Source: Stictocephala bisonia (lineage: Eukaryota > Arthropoda > Insecta > Hemiptera > Membracidae). Taken from it: DNA of 64,000 bases. Within the stretch, counting starts at the first letter, position 1. Every line of letters starts with the position of its first letter. Shown piece after piece: positions 12,413-23,823 of this stretch. Location: the NCBI GenBank assembly GCA_035578905.1, contig JAQJVL010000423.1:496001-560000 (forward strand), written 5' to 3'. A program made the translations under genes and the position numbers. Below the pieces are notes generated by a model, which saw only the letters and a program-made list of their open reading frames with translations, had not been told where the DNA came from and did not search any database.

Positions 12413-12600
12413 CAATGAAACCTTGATATAACGGATGAAGGGGTTTACAAAAAAATTCGTTATATGGAGAAATTTCTTATGTTGATGTTTGTTATATTGA
12501 GATTAAGATTGTTATTTAGAGGTAATTTCAGTAATTGAAGAGATAACTGAAATGTAGACTATTTAATGACAAAGTAACACGGACGCGGGTTTTATATGTT
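12413..12600 (+). mobile_element. Left terminus of a Tigger/pogo-like element
   Basis: It begins CAATGAAACCTTGATATAAC after a TA dinucleotide (12411-12412) and carries subterminal ATTCGTTATATGGAG and TTGTTATATTGAG motifs. This is the characteristic 'expect-ATAACGAG' end of Tigger/pogo elements (family knowledge). The matching inverted end lies at 22863-23120. No transposase remnant of that family was recognised between them. Confidence 0.65.
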
Positions 12601-14194
12601 TCATTTAATTAAGTAAACATTACACAGTTAAAAAAACAGTCACACTTGTACGTATTGGTATAGCGGCAAGGCGGTAGGGAGCGGGGTAGTGGGGCCTGTA
12701 CATACACAGTACCAAAACTGATCAAATCGCTAATCGAATCTGCCGTGTTGCCTGCAGACTATACGATTTAAAAGCAGACGTCACATGAAAATATTGACAT
12801 GTTCATTCGACGTATGATCATCGAACAGACGTGTCTGTACTAGCTCTAAAATGCCCTCCACACTATGGATCGTTGTACCAAAGATTATAGAACTATATAG
12901 ATAGACCACCTAATGCTGTTCCGCTTGCTCAGTTTATTTGAGCCAACCTCACTTAGTTTGGTTAGCTGACCACAGATGTCGCTGCCGTCGTAACTGTGCT
13001 GCGGGTTTAGTGACAGAATGCATTGAAGGCGCTTGAACCTCTGCTGTTTAAATTAAACTAAACTATACATATAACGACACAAACAAATGCTTTTTAACAT
13101 ATATATGTAGTAATAAAATGTACAAAAAAAAATATTCTTTTTAACTATTAGTAAAATTTAAACAAGGTTTTTATTTGAAAAATCAAGAACACTGTTTTAA
13201 ATCCTGTAGATTGTGAGTGAATAGCCTTACATGATTAAAATTTGCAGAGTAAATGATAAATTATTCATTTATACACTAAACTATACAAAACAAGTTCTTC
13301 AATAATGTTTGTAGAGCTTTTCAACTAAGAATAAGAATAAGAAGAATAAGAGTGTATTTATTCCACCAATGTTAACAGAAACAAAATATGTGTATTTCTC
13401 TAGGAATTACTGTCATCCGTTTCCTGATAAGTGATGACAGCTCAGATTATATCAACTTTATAATAACATTGAGCAGTCAGTAAAAAAAACAACAGATATA
13501 ATAACTAAGCGGCTCGGCTCGCTGCAGCGGGCTGATCGAAACATTCCTTTTCCATAGTAACAATTACTGATTAGTTATCGTTATCTAACTTGAAAAAAGA
13601 AAAAAATTCACTGTATTACTAATGAAATTATAATCTTTGAATGTTTGGAAAGTGTTTTTCTCTTCTAGACTTTGCTAAAATAATAATAGAAAATGAAATT
13701 TCCTTAAAACCAAAATTACAACAAAATTTATTAAGAGACAATATACATACATACATACACACATACATTTACAAACAAGTATTGTACAATAAAAGAATAA
13801 AACAGTGCCTTTCAAATAAAATAATCTACATAAGAATTTATTTAAACTAACATATTTATACATCTAACACAATGTGATATTGAAATTAAAATAACCACTA
13901 TTGTAAAACGCTTAAGATTTGGTCAAGGTTATTTTGTTGTAGAAGCCAAACCTTCAGTTTACATTGAAATATGTTGAAACTTTTTCTATTTTTTATTTTT
14001 ACAGGTAACAAGTTACACTTTAGGTCCTAAAAATAAAAACACTTTCATCATCAGCTTTCTCATCCTCTTCTTTGTCGTTACTTAATGATATTCACATTCA
14101 TAGATAATGTCTGAGGTTGGCAAAAGATTTTCATTACTATCTATTTTACAATTACTTGTAGAAGGTGGTCTAAGGTATAGAAAATATATATTAG
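12601..14194. other. Non-coding DNA inside the split Tigger-like element
   Basis: Sequence of mixed composition (a GC-richer patch at 12655-12880) without recognisable genes. A CATA/CACA microsatellite-like run sits at 13745-13768 (ACATACATACATACACACAT). Confidence 0.45.
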
Positions 14195-15800
14195 ATGACG
14201 AAGACACTAAAGAAACTTCATTGCCAATGGATTTCTGTTGTATCCGCCTTTTTGTCGGCAATTAGCAAATTCATTCACATTGAATCTTGTGTCAGACGGT
14301 TTGTAAGAAGAAAATCCGTCTTCTGAGCTGATCACATCTTACAGTTGTAGCACTGAGTTTACAGTTAACTCAAATCCGTGAAAACTTTGTGGTTTCTTTT
14401 CCCTAAGTTTTCCTTTTATATCAGTTTCAACTGTATAAAAAGTTTTAATCCAATGTAACAAGTTTTTTAAATAATCAATTATTTGTTTTCCTTGCTCTGT
14501 ACTACGCAATATACTAAATTTTAAGGGATTGCTGTTGTATAAAGATTTGCTATTGAGACAGTCGAAGATGTCAATTCATTTCAACAAAAAAGTGAGCTGT
14601 CTCAGCAGCTTCCTTAAGCCTAGTCCCCACTTGGAAAAAATGTTTGCAAACAGTTGAAAAACAGTTTGCAAACAGTTTCTTGTTTCTCCTTCATGTTTGT
14701 AAACAACAGAGAAACCTATATATTTGTCATTAATTTGTGTCCACACTAGACAGTGTTTCCTGAGAGTTGGACTGAAGAAGACTTTGGGTATTGTAAAGAA
14801 ATATTGGGTATTGTAAAGAAGAAGACTTCTTTGGGTCAACTACCACTTTTTTCTCACACATTGCCTTGTGTTCACGTCTAAATTGTATTTTTAAAACTTT
14901 AATTTTTTTTGTCTATTCTGTCAACAATTGCGTCAAAAACGAGCGTGTTTTTCTTTTGGGCGTTATGTTTTTTAACCCTGTTCTTATAACCTGAATAAGG
15001 TATGTCCCACAAAACTCTACAGGAATGAAAAAATTCTATTAAATTTGAAATTTGTTCCTATTTCCAAGCAATAGTAGACTTCTTAAAAATTTGAACAGTT
15101 CATGACAAAGCAATGACCGGTACTGCACACTTGCTTGCTAGACGACTGGAAGCACCGCTGATGCCCGATGACTCGTTCAAGAGTATAGTTGTACAAGGTG
15201 TTTCCACAATACCTGGCCACCGTCAAACGCTGTCATGTTTCATAAGGTTGTTTCTGACACATTTCATTAAGTGGGGTGTGTCATAAATAACAAATACTTT
15301 TTGATTTGAATTCATAAAATAGGGTTTGAAGAGACTAACATTAATATGGATACTGCTCTGGCATTGTTTTTGCCACCATTGCAAACAGGTGCTCTAACCT
15401 TTTTGCCAATTGCAGTCATGTACTTCTTTGAGAAGCTTGACAATGTTGTGCTCCCTTATAACAGATCCACTCAGAAAATAGGCAAATGACATTTTCCAAC
15501 GATGATAGAGGCCTCTAATTGAAAACATGAATAGCTAATTGCAATTTTCCTGCCCAATGAACCTAGGTCTTCGTACCCCTCGATAATATCATGTTTGTGG
15601 TTGTATGATAGCATTTTTTCATCAACATTTCATCGAATACCAAAACAACCTCCTTTTCCATGTCACTCATTGAACCAACCTTAGTTTGCAGATGATCTAC
15701 TAACTCAGTTGATAGATCTGGCATCAAGTTAGCTTACACTCAACCATCTTGATATTTGGTCTTGGAAACAAGCAGCTAAATAAGCAAGTTCTTTATTCAA
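14195..15800 (-). pseudogene. P-element (THAP-type) transposase relic
   Basis: No long frame survives, but the minus strand read in pieces follows the order of P-element/THAP9-type transposases. The pieces are DEKMLSYNHKHDIIEGYEDLG at about 15640-15570, IVGKCHLPIF at about 15500, an AIGKKVRAPVCNGGKNNARA-like block at about 15410-15350, a degenerate HPT stretch at about 15270, and NSKSLYNSNPLKFSILRS at about 14560-14510. Last comes FLLTNRLTQDS at about 14320, equivalent to the conserved LLT-x-x-LxQDxLE box. The many stops and the about 240-bp unrelated insert at 14600-14850 show it is long dead. The assignment is by my own alignment from memory. Confidence 0.6.
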
Positions 15801-16393
15801 AGATGAATTGTGTTTTTTTTGTAGTAATTGTTACTAACAATGTATAAAGATTAGTCGAAATATATCTCTAATTGCCACTTTGGCATTTGCTGCAGCCATT
15901 AGAGAGCAACCTCTATTTTTTTCTCATCTGTGGTGGTTCTGAAAGGAACGTTTTTTTCAGTTTCTTCATAATGTTCTTACTTAGATAAAGAGTAAAAAAT
16001 TCTTAGATAAATTTAGTGATGAGTAGACAGTATTTCTAGGTACATACAGTATATTTTTTAAGCTTAATTAAATTTACAGAAGACTATGGTTGTTTTGTTG
16101 GTTTTCTGCGTGAGAGACAGAAGAACCCTGGATGACAAAAACATCGAGGTTTTTGTTTATTAAAGATAAAGGACTGGATTGAAACTGTTTCTTTGTTTTC
16201 ATATCTTATCGCACCATAGGATATACTTGTAATTACGTGGCAGTTTAGTTAAATAATTTCAACAGTTATGTTAAACTGTCCAGTCCCAAATATATTTATT
16301 TATTCTATAAGTTATAAATTATAATTGTTCAGCAAAAAGTTGTAATTTTAAATTAAACTACACAATTAAACTAAACTAATAAGAACAATTTTT

Positions 16394-17080
16394 TAATCAA
16401 ATCAATTTCTTTATTGTCACAAATACATTTTCAAGTCTAGCACAGCTAGAAAAACAGGTGACATTGTCAGATCTAGAAACTAGGCCTACTCTAAAATTAA
16501 AGCAAAGTAATTTATTAGAAATTACTTAGTCAAACACAAAATGCACAAAATGCTGCTTTAAATGAAATTGTCATTTAAGTATTCGTCAACAGAATAATAT
16601 GCTTTGATAAGTAAAAATGATTTTATTTGTTTTTTAAACTTAGAAATTTCATCATTGTTCTTGTAAATATTTGGTAATTTATTGAACAATTTCATACCCA
16701 TATAATGGGGTGTTTTCTCAAAAAGACTAAGCCGATGTTTGGGATATTGGAAGTCACTCTTAAATCTGGTATGGTAACTGTGGTGATGTTGATTCTTAGT
16801 TAAACATTTTAAGTTAGTCTTCACATACACCAAAACTCTGTAAATATACAAACAAGGCAGAGTGAGTATTCCTATATCTTTAAAAAGAGGTCTGCATGAT
16901 GTTCGTGGAGGTGAAAAAGTCATTATTCTGAGATATTTTTTTTGAATTTTAAAAATTGCAAAGGCTTCAGACGCCACTCCCCAAAACTCAATATCATACT
17001 GAATAACTGAATGAAATAATGCGTAATAAACCATAATTTTAGTTTTGAAATCAACTACTTCTCGAATGACAAGCATTTGA
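16394..17080 (-). mobile_element. 3' part of LINE 'C-A', split by a nested LINE
   Basis: Minus-strand C-terminal reverse-transcriptase region (open frame 17076-16558) with MVYYALFHSVIQYDIEFWG, SCRPLFKDIGILTLP, KHRLSLFEKTPHYMGMKLFN and a final SVDEYLND. It ends in a short 3' UTR and a TGTGACAATAAA tail with ATTTG-like repeats at about 16394-16415. It is the direct continuation of the fragment at 21543-22362: the frames agree across a shared CATTTGA, and the intervening 4.46 kb is a later insertion. The family is a CR1/L2/jockey-like LINE. Confidence 0.88.
17074..17080. repeat. Target-site duplication of the nested LINE, left copy
   Basis: CATTTGA occurs here and at 21543-21549, exactly flanking the inserted LINE. 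Removing one copy with the insert restores an uninterrupted reading frame (VYQM|LVIRE) on the minus strand. Confidence 0.85.
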
Positions 17081-17102
17081 CGAAAATATCCCCAACTGGT
17101 AT

Positions 17103-18338
17103 ATGTTGCCAGATGAAGATGTTGATATTTGGCTGAAAAATAAAATAAAAGTTCCAGATATTGCTATTATTATAAGACCATCAATAAGCCACTTTATCAA
17201 AATGTGTGGAGACAATGAATTGATAAATGAAATGTGTAGCAGTCTAAATCTTAGTGATTATAAATACATAATTATGCCTGTTAATGGCCGAACTAATGAA
17301 GACAAAGCAGCAGATACTCATTGGTCTTTACTAATCTATAGTAGTAAGGAGGAGCGGTTTTACCACTGGGACTCCATGGGCGATCTCAATCTTCAACATG
17401 CAGGACGGATGGCAGCCAGTGTCACAGGGTTCCTTAAATCTCATCGAAGAAGAAGCTCGGATGACAGCGGTGTTTGTGGCAGTGGAGATGAAGGTGAAAA
17501 CATCAACCTGACTAGTGTCAAGTGTCGGCATCAGGTGTCTGGTGTGGAGTGTGGTGTACACATGCTACACAACATGGAGCTTGCATGTTCCTTGATACAC
17601 AACAACACACACATACATGACAATAGCTTCTATACAAAGCATTTCTCAGTAAGCGGAATCTTCGAACAAATATCAGCGTTTAAAAAAGCTCAAACACATA
17701 ACCTAACACCACTTCAATCCCAGCACACATTACGGAAAACTATTCAGCGACCTTCACTGCAAGCACGTGAAAAAACCACTGACTCGAAATTCAAATGGCT
17801 CAACCCACACTTCAAAACATCAGCTCTGAAAACGGCAGTCCATACTCTGGTAATAGGCGATTCCATGGTGAGACACGTCCGACCGACCGGCTGTAGAGTA
17901 CTGGCTTTCCCAGGCATTCACATCAACCAGCTTAGATCCAGAATTAAGGGAATGGGTGATAAGGAAAAGAGTGACATTGAAACAGTTATCTTGCATGTTG
18001 GGACTAATGACCTACATCGAACATCTTCACCCGATGACATAATGGGAGAAATTTGTAACTTGATAAGGGACACAAGGGACAGCTTTCCTAGAGTTAATAT
18101 AGTTGTAAATAGCATTGTACATAGGAGAGATAAGAGTAGGAGCTATGTAACTAGAACTAACCGTAATATAAGGTGGGTTTGTTCTAGGTATGGGGCTGTT
18201 TATAGTGAATTGAATAAGTATTTAGACGATAGCTGTCTGGCCAGAGATGGTCTTCATTTGAACAGAAAAGGGGTGAACGTTTTTCAAAAAAACCTATTAG
18301 TAGTATCACAAATTTGCCATAAAGAGGGAAACTATTAG
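17103..18338 (+). CDS. LINE ORF1 protein: Ulp1/SENP8-like protease fused to SGNH hydrolase
   Basis: 411 residues, open throughout. Residues about 1-165 resemble the C48 (Ulp1/SENP8-DEN1) cysteine peptidases: FIKMCGDNEL, then the catalytic His in DTHWSLLIY (H73), the catalytic Asp in FYHWDSMG (D90), a candidate oxyanion Gln at 144 and the nucleophile in GVECGVHML (C150). A low-complexity insert (114-135) separates D90 from C150. After a linker, residues about 245-400 form an SGNH/GDSL hydrolase: VIGDSMVRH (S254), G270, HVGTND (N302) and RDGLHLNRKG (D382, H385). The start is uncertain: the frame is open back to 17070 across the insertion boundary, and the usual N-terminal WLND-type box is only partly present, so the true N-terminus is probably lost. 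SGNH in CR1-like ORF1 is known; the protease fusion is the unusual part. Roles in the retrotransposon cycle are inference. Confidence 0.87.
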   Translation: MLPDEDVDIWLKNKIKVPDIAIIIRPSISHFIKMCGDNELINEMCSSLNLSDYKYIIMPVNGRTNEDKAADTHWSLLIYSSKEERFYHWDSMGDLNLQHAGRMAASVTGFLKSHRRRSSDDSGVCGSGDEGENINLTSVKCRHQVSGVECGVHMLHNMELACSLIHNNTHIHDNSFYTKHFSVSGIFEQISAFKKAQTHNLTPLQSQHTLRKTIQRPSLQAREKTTDSKFKWLNPHFKTSALKTAVHTLVIGDSMVRHVRPTGCRVLAFPGIHINQLRSRIKGMGDKEKSDIETVILHVGTNDLHRTSSPDDIMGEICNLIRDTRDSFPRVNIVVNSIVHRRDKSRSYVTRTNRNIRWVCSRYGAVYSELNKYLDDSCLARDGLHLNRKGVNVFQKNLLVVSQICHKEGNY

Positions 18339-18430
18339 CATTTCAGGATGATGTTCACAGTAAACCTTTAACAAATACTATAAACCCTCTTCCTTCTCCG
18401 TTTCCGGAAGGAGCCCCCCACGATTGGATC

Positions 18431-21342
18431 ATGCACTTTAACATTCAAGGAGTAAAACATAAAATTGATGAGTTACAAGTATATCTCACAGAATCAGTAG
18501 TTGGTAATAATGTCAAAGTAATATGCCTTAATGAGCATTGGTTAAACCATAATAACATTGATATTTTAAATAAAATTCCATATTTCAGAATGGTGGACTC
18601 ATATTGTAGAGCAAGAGAGGGGGCTAGAGGTGGTAGTTGTATTTTGTTGAAATGTGACATTGAAAATATTAAAGTAAGACATGATATAAAGCAGTTGGGC
18701 GAGGATCATATTTTTGAAATATCAGCTGTCGAAATACCTAATTTAAACACAATAGTAATTTCACTATACAGAGTCCCTTACACCAACACGTTAAAAGATT
18801 TTATATTAAAGTTCGAAAACCTTATAAATATTCTAAAAAAATGAAAATAAACGAAAAAATATCTTTTTGGCATCTGATTTTAATATAGATTTATTACATT
18901 ACAAAAATATAAATAGTATAGATTATGTTCACGAGGAAGGCAATCATGCAGGCGTACCTAGTTTTAAACATAATTTACATAGAGATTTTGTTAATATAGT
19001 TGAATATAATGGATATAATTTTAATTTTAACGAGCCAACTAGGGTATCTTCAACGACTTCGTCCTGCATAGATAATATAATTACAAACGCTTTTTTTGAT
19101 CAGTCATTTTATTTTACTCAAGAGCTCGGACTATCTGACCATAAGGCCCTTTTCATTTCGTTACCTTCAAAAAAAGACGAGCGAGTGGAGAATCACCAAG
19201 GAGTTAAAAAAAGAATTATCAATGATCACTCTTTTCAGACTTTTGATGTTTTACTGAAGAGTATAAAGTGGAATTTTAATGAGTTTACTTCGGTGGATGA
19301 GAACTACAACGCCTTTCTTTCATGTGGAGCTTTTTGGGAGGCATTCCCTTTGAAAGCAAGTAAGAATAAAACAAAATATATTAAATGGATAACTAAAGGG
19401 ATAATAGTGTCGAGTAATAAGAAACTATTACTCTACAATGAAGTTAAGAGATCTAAAGATAAACAAAAAGAGAACCATTACAAAAAGTACAGAAATATTT
19501 TCAAAAAATTTGTGAATCAAGCAAAAAGGTGGGCAAATGACAGCTACATAGAGAGGGCTGAAAACAAATCAAAAGCAAGTTGGGAGGTCATAAAACATGA
19601 ATTAGGATTGGCAAAAAAAATCGAATAAATCAGAGCATGTGTTGAGTAAAATATTTGAGAACTTAGGTGCAAATGTAAGTGAAGTGTTTAATTCTCACTT
19701 TATTAACGTTACTGAGAAACTTGCAGTCAGCCCCTCCATAAGTATTGCCATTGATAAAGTTATAAATTCACTTGAAACAGTAAATATGGCGACTGAGTTT
19801 GATTTTCAAAGAGTGACTCCTGCACAAGTTAGCAAAATTATTGACAAAGCAAAGCCCAAAAAGTCCTGTGGCTGGGATGAGATATCAATGTGGTTAGTAA
19901 AACGCTGTAAAAGTACTATATTAGACCCATTAACGAGAATAATTAATCAATCTCTGATAACGGGAAAATTCCCAGAAAAACTAAATTATGGTAATACTCT
20001 CTATTTAAGGGAGGTGAAGAGGTAGGTGATCTCTAACTTCAGACCAATATGCTTGCTGCCAACTTTGTCAAAAATCTTCGAATATGTGGTAAAAGAACAG
20101 TTAATAAAATACATTGAGATAAATGACATGTTTTCAGTAAGTCAGCATGGATTCAGAAGCAAAAGATCGACAAATAGTGCTTTGATCGACTTGACAAATG
20201 ATATCCTTAAATCATTGGACGATTCAAATGTTAGCCTTGGGATGATGTGTGACTTGTCTAAAGCCTTTGATTGTGTGAGGCATGATATTTTGCTAACAAA
20301 ACTCGAATGTTACGGAATCAAAGGACACTGTTTGAGATGGTTTGGTTCTTACCTCCAGAACAGAAAACAACGGACAACAGTAACACTGAATAATGTAAAA
20401 ATAAACTCAGAATGGAAAGCAGTCCCTCATGGTGTTCCACAGGGCTCTGTTCTCGGTCCTTTGCTCTTCTTGATATACATTAATGACCTCCCTTTCCTGT
20501 GCAAAGAAAAGATAGTGATGTACGCTGATGACACTACAGCACATGTAACCAGACAGACAATAAGTGAAGTGGAGCAAGCGATGAGTGATCTGATAGAGAT
20601 GTTAGATGAGTGGTTTGCAGTTAATGGGCTAAATTTAAATAAGGAAAAAACAAGCATAATACAGTTTAAAACTCAAACAGTAGTAAATGATGCAAACAAG
20701 TACGATGGGGCGATAGCAGAGACAGTGAAATTGCTTGGTCTAGTTTTTGACTCAACACTCAAATGGAAAGCGCACATAGAATAAATTACTTCGAGGCTGA
20801 ACAAGGCAATATTTAACATGTCATGTCTGACTCATATAGCGAGCAGGAGAATCAAGTTAGTGCTGTATTTTGCGTACTTTGAATCCATATTACGCTATGG
20901 AATAATTATGTGGGGACGTTCAAATCACTGGGAAAAAATATTTAGAGCCCAAAAGAAAATGATAAGAGTCATGATGGGTATGAACCCAAGAGAATCTTGC
21001 AGAAGAATATTTAAAGAACTTGGTATTCTTACATTCCCATGATTGTATTTGTTGGAAGTAGTAAAAAATGTACACGAAAATATATATTCTTACCAACAAA
21101 ATAATGTGAACCACGACCATAATACAAGAAGTAAAAATAAACTACGTGCCCCCAAACATAGATTAAGAAAATATGAAAATAGTCCATTATGTAGCGGAAT
21201 ACAAATTTATAATAAAATACCACAGAAATACAAAAGCTTGGGGAATGCCAATCAGCTCTATAGAAAGTTCAGGCAGTTTCTAGTTGACCGAAGCTATTAC
21301 TCCGTCTCCGAATTTCTGCAGGACGAGGTCGTTATATTTTAG
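18431..21342 (+). pseudogene. LINE B ORF2: endonuclease and reverse transcriptase, broken
   Basis: The endonuclease starts at 18431 (MHFNIQGVKHKI), has LNEHWL, and continues after a frameshift near the A-run at 18835 with SDFNIDLL (18870) and GLSDHKALF. A second frameshift at the A8 run near 19615 leads into a frame that stays constant from 19639 to 21342 but has three stops (20023 TAG, 20782 TAA, 21040 TGA). The RT motifs are intact: SNFRPICLLPTLSKIFE, SQHGFRSKRST, DLSKAFDCV, GVPQGSVLGPLLF and MYADDTTAH. The C-terminal LINE domain (NHDHNTRSKN, KYENSPLCSG) ends at 21342. Five lesions make this copy inactive as assembled, although both frameshifts are in homopolymers. Confidence 0.9.
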
Positions 21343-21542
21343 ATACACTGAAAAATAATTATTAAGTATGTTATTGTGCATAAATTATTGATTAGTTGGT
21401 GATTTAACCTCTTTATTTTGTTATTTCTTCTTTTTTAATTCTTTAGGTTAGTAGTTTTGTAACAATTGACTAGTCACCAGTTAGTAGCAGATTATCTGTT
21501 TAACACTAATGTAATTTTCTGTGACAATAAACCATTTCATTT

Positions 21543-22362
21543 CATTTGATACACTGAAGTATTAAGTCTTTTCCCAATCATGTTGATATGTGATCTCCAT
21601 GTTAAATTTTGATCTATTTTAATTCCTAAAAATTTTGTACTTTCAATAAAAAATATTTGTTCCCCGTCTAGTGAAATCTCGGGGTTAAAAACTTCTTTAT
21701 TTTGAAGGGTTGAAAACTTAATTAAATTGGTTTTTGAAATGTTTAATCCGAGGCCATTTGCTTGAAACCAGTTAGAAAGCTGAGAGAGAGATGAATTAAA
21801 AAGAGGTATTAGTTCCTCACTATGCTTAGCTTTGAGAATTGCAGTGGTGTCATCAGCATACAAAACTACATTAATTGAAACATTAGACGGAACATCGTTT
21901 ACATATATTAAGAATAACAGCGGCCCTAAAATAGATCCCTGGGGAACCCCACATTTAATTCCTTCCCATTTCGAGGTGAACTGTTGATTATTCTTTGATA
22001 TAATAGTTCTCTGATATCTGTTTGATAAATAGGACTGAATCCATAACAGTGCAGACCTAGAAAAATTATAAAATTTCAGTTTTTCTAATAGAATGTCATG
22101 TACGACACAGTCAAAAGCCTTGGATAAATCACAGAACACGGCAGCTGTGCTCTGCGATCCATCCAAGGCAGTCGAAACCTGATGAAAAAGCTCTGACATG
22201 GCTAAAACTGTACTTTTGCCTGGTCTGAAACCAAATTGCTCATTTACAAGTAAATTATTTTTCTCAAAAAAATTTAATATCTGATTAAAAGCAATTTTTT
22301 CAAATATCTTTGAGAAAGAAGGTAACACATACGGGGCGATAATTGTCAGGACCTTTTCCCCC
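21543..22362 (-). mobile_element. LINE 'C-A', reverse transcriptase part, up to assembly gap
   Basis: The minus-strand frame is open from the gap to the insertion point. It shows PSFSKIFEKIAFNQIL, NEQFGFRPGKSTV, CDLSKAFDCVVHDILL, GVPQGSILGPLLF, VLYADDTTAIL and KFLGIKIDQNLTW. It stops abruptly at SVYQM, where LINE B is inserted, and resumes at 17076. The upstream part of the element falls in the run of N. No stop or frameshift is seen in the visible part. Confidence 0.9.
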
Positions 22363-22862
22363 NNNNNNNNNNNNNNNNNNNNNNNNNNNNNNNNNNNNNN
22401 NNNNNNNNNNNNNNNNNNNNNNNNNNNNNNNNNNNNNNNNNNNNNNNNNNNNNNNNNNNNNNNNNNNNNNNNNNNNNNNNNNNNNNNNNNNNNNNNNNNN
22501 NNNNNNNNNNNNNNNNNNNNNNNNNNNNNNNNNNNNNNNNNNNNNNNNNNNNNNNNNNNNNNNNNNNNNNNNNNNNNNNNNNNNNNNNNNNNNNNNNNNN
22601 NNNNNNNNNNNNNNNNNNNNNNNNNNNNNNNNNNNNNNNNNNNNNNNNNNNNNNNNNNNNNNNNNNNNNNNNNNNNNNNNNNNNNNNNNNNNNNNNNNNN
22701 NNNNNNNNNNNNNNNNNNNNNNNNNNNNNNNNNNNNNNNNNNNNNNNNNNNNNNNNNNNNNNNNNNNNNNNNNNNNNNNNNNNNNNNNNNNNNNNNNNNN
22801 NNNNNNNNNNNNNNNNNNNNNNNNNNNNNNNNNNNNNNNNNNNNNNNNNNNNNNNNNNNNNN
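22363..22862. other. Assembly gap, 500 N
   Basis: Exactly 500 undetermined bases, most likely a nominal scaffold gap whose true size is unknown. It lies within or just upstream of the reverse transcriptase of LINE C-A and within the split Tigger-like element. The missing DNA probably holds the 5' part of that LINE. Confidence 0.95.
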
Positions 22863-23120
22863 CGTCATACCGAGTCTGTTAGAGGTACATTAAATTCACT
22901 ATGTAGAGGCTGATGGTTAAAAAATTCGCTATACAGAAGGTAAACTAACTTTCCTTTAGGAAGATACAAAATTCGTTATATTGAGTTACTGGGTATGATT
23001 TATTTGTATTATAAAGGTATATTTACTGTTGAGTATTATAGCTAGTTTAGGAGGATTTTCAAATATTCGTTACATCAAGGAATTTGTTAAATTGAGGTTC
23101 ATTACAACGAGGTTCTACTG
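22863..23120 (-). mobile_element. Right terminus of a Tigger/pogo-like element
   Basis: It ends ...ACAACGAGGTTCTACTG before TA (23121-23122), the inverse of CAGTAGAACCTCGTTGTAAT, which pairs with the left end at 12413. Subterminal ATTCGTTATATTGAG and ATTCGTTACATCAAG motifs repeat inward. It is the partner of the left terminus 10.5 kb away. Confidence 0.65.
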
Positions 23121-23823
23121 TATTTCAAAACTTCATTGTTTGTAAATGAAGAAATTTTGATTACATATTTCTAAAATATTTTATTTAGAAATAAATAGGC
23201 AAAATTAAACGACAAAAATCTAGCACCAAAACAAGATAATCAAATTTATAGAGCAGATAATTTTTTTTGGTCTAGTAAGAAGGCATTTGGTACAGTAAAA
23301 AAAAAAAAAAATACTGCATTTGTCTGTTGAGTTTTTTCCTTTTTTGCATGACTTGTTTTATGACAGGAAACTTTTATTAGAAAGGACATTTAGGTGGAAA
23401 CTTCAAAAATTTAATGCAAGACATGTATTTAGTATTTTAGGAGCTATAAGTTTTAGGACTATACATACGTTCATCACAGTCTTTGCTCAGCATCTTTTTT
23501 ATAAAGACAAGAATACTTGACTGCCTAAACCACCGAGTAGAAATTAAGTTCAATCCTGTTTGATTTTTACCAATTTACCTTTAATAATTAATGTTGTGTA
23601 GTTGATAAATAACACCTTCCCTGCTCTGGATGACGGTGATGCAGCACATGCGCATTATGATGTTTTGACTAAAGAGGTCATTGACACTTCTCTGAACCTA
23701 TTTGCGTTGTACCCACAGAGCACAAAATAAGAATAGAGAGAGCATCAATACCCACTATTTGAAGCCAGCCGTCAGAGCACCGACAATGGCAATATGGCAG
23801 TCAGCTCGATGACTCACCCTACA
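23121..23823. other. DENND5 intron, no feature
   Basis: Sequence between the Tigger-like right end and the long-TIR element at 23824. No recognisable gene; the 66-residue frame at 23320-23520 has no features. Confidence 0.5.

Larger units (their letters stand above)
17081..21542 (+). mobile_element. LINE 'B' with Ulp1-SGNH ORF1, inserted in another LINE
   Basis: A 4.46-kb non-LTR retrotransposon bounded by CATTTGA duplications. Only 22 bp precede the first ATG of ORF1 and the ORF1 frame stays open to the insertion boundary, so the copy is probably 5'-truncated within ORF1. Order: ORF1 (17103-18338), a 92-bp spacer, ORF2 endonuclease and reverse transcriptase (18431-21342), a 3' UTR and a tail ending TGTGACAATAAACC plus ATTTC repeats. 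A microsatellite-type tail and an SGNH domain in ORF1 are features of the CR1/L2 group (established); assignment within that group is inference. Confidence 0.88.

Noticed and set aside
14600..14850. Possible small MITE (CTAGTCCCCACTT...GTCCACACTAGACAG) inside the P relic
   Set aside because: The ends match poorly and no target duplication was found; kept only as an unexplained insert.
23320..23520. 66-residue plus-strand frame
   Set aside because: Aromatic-rich translation typical of AT-rich random sequence, no domain.
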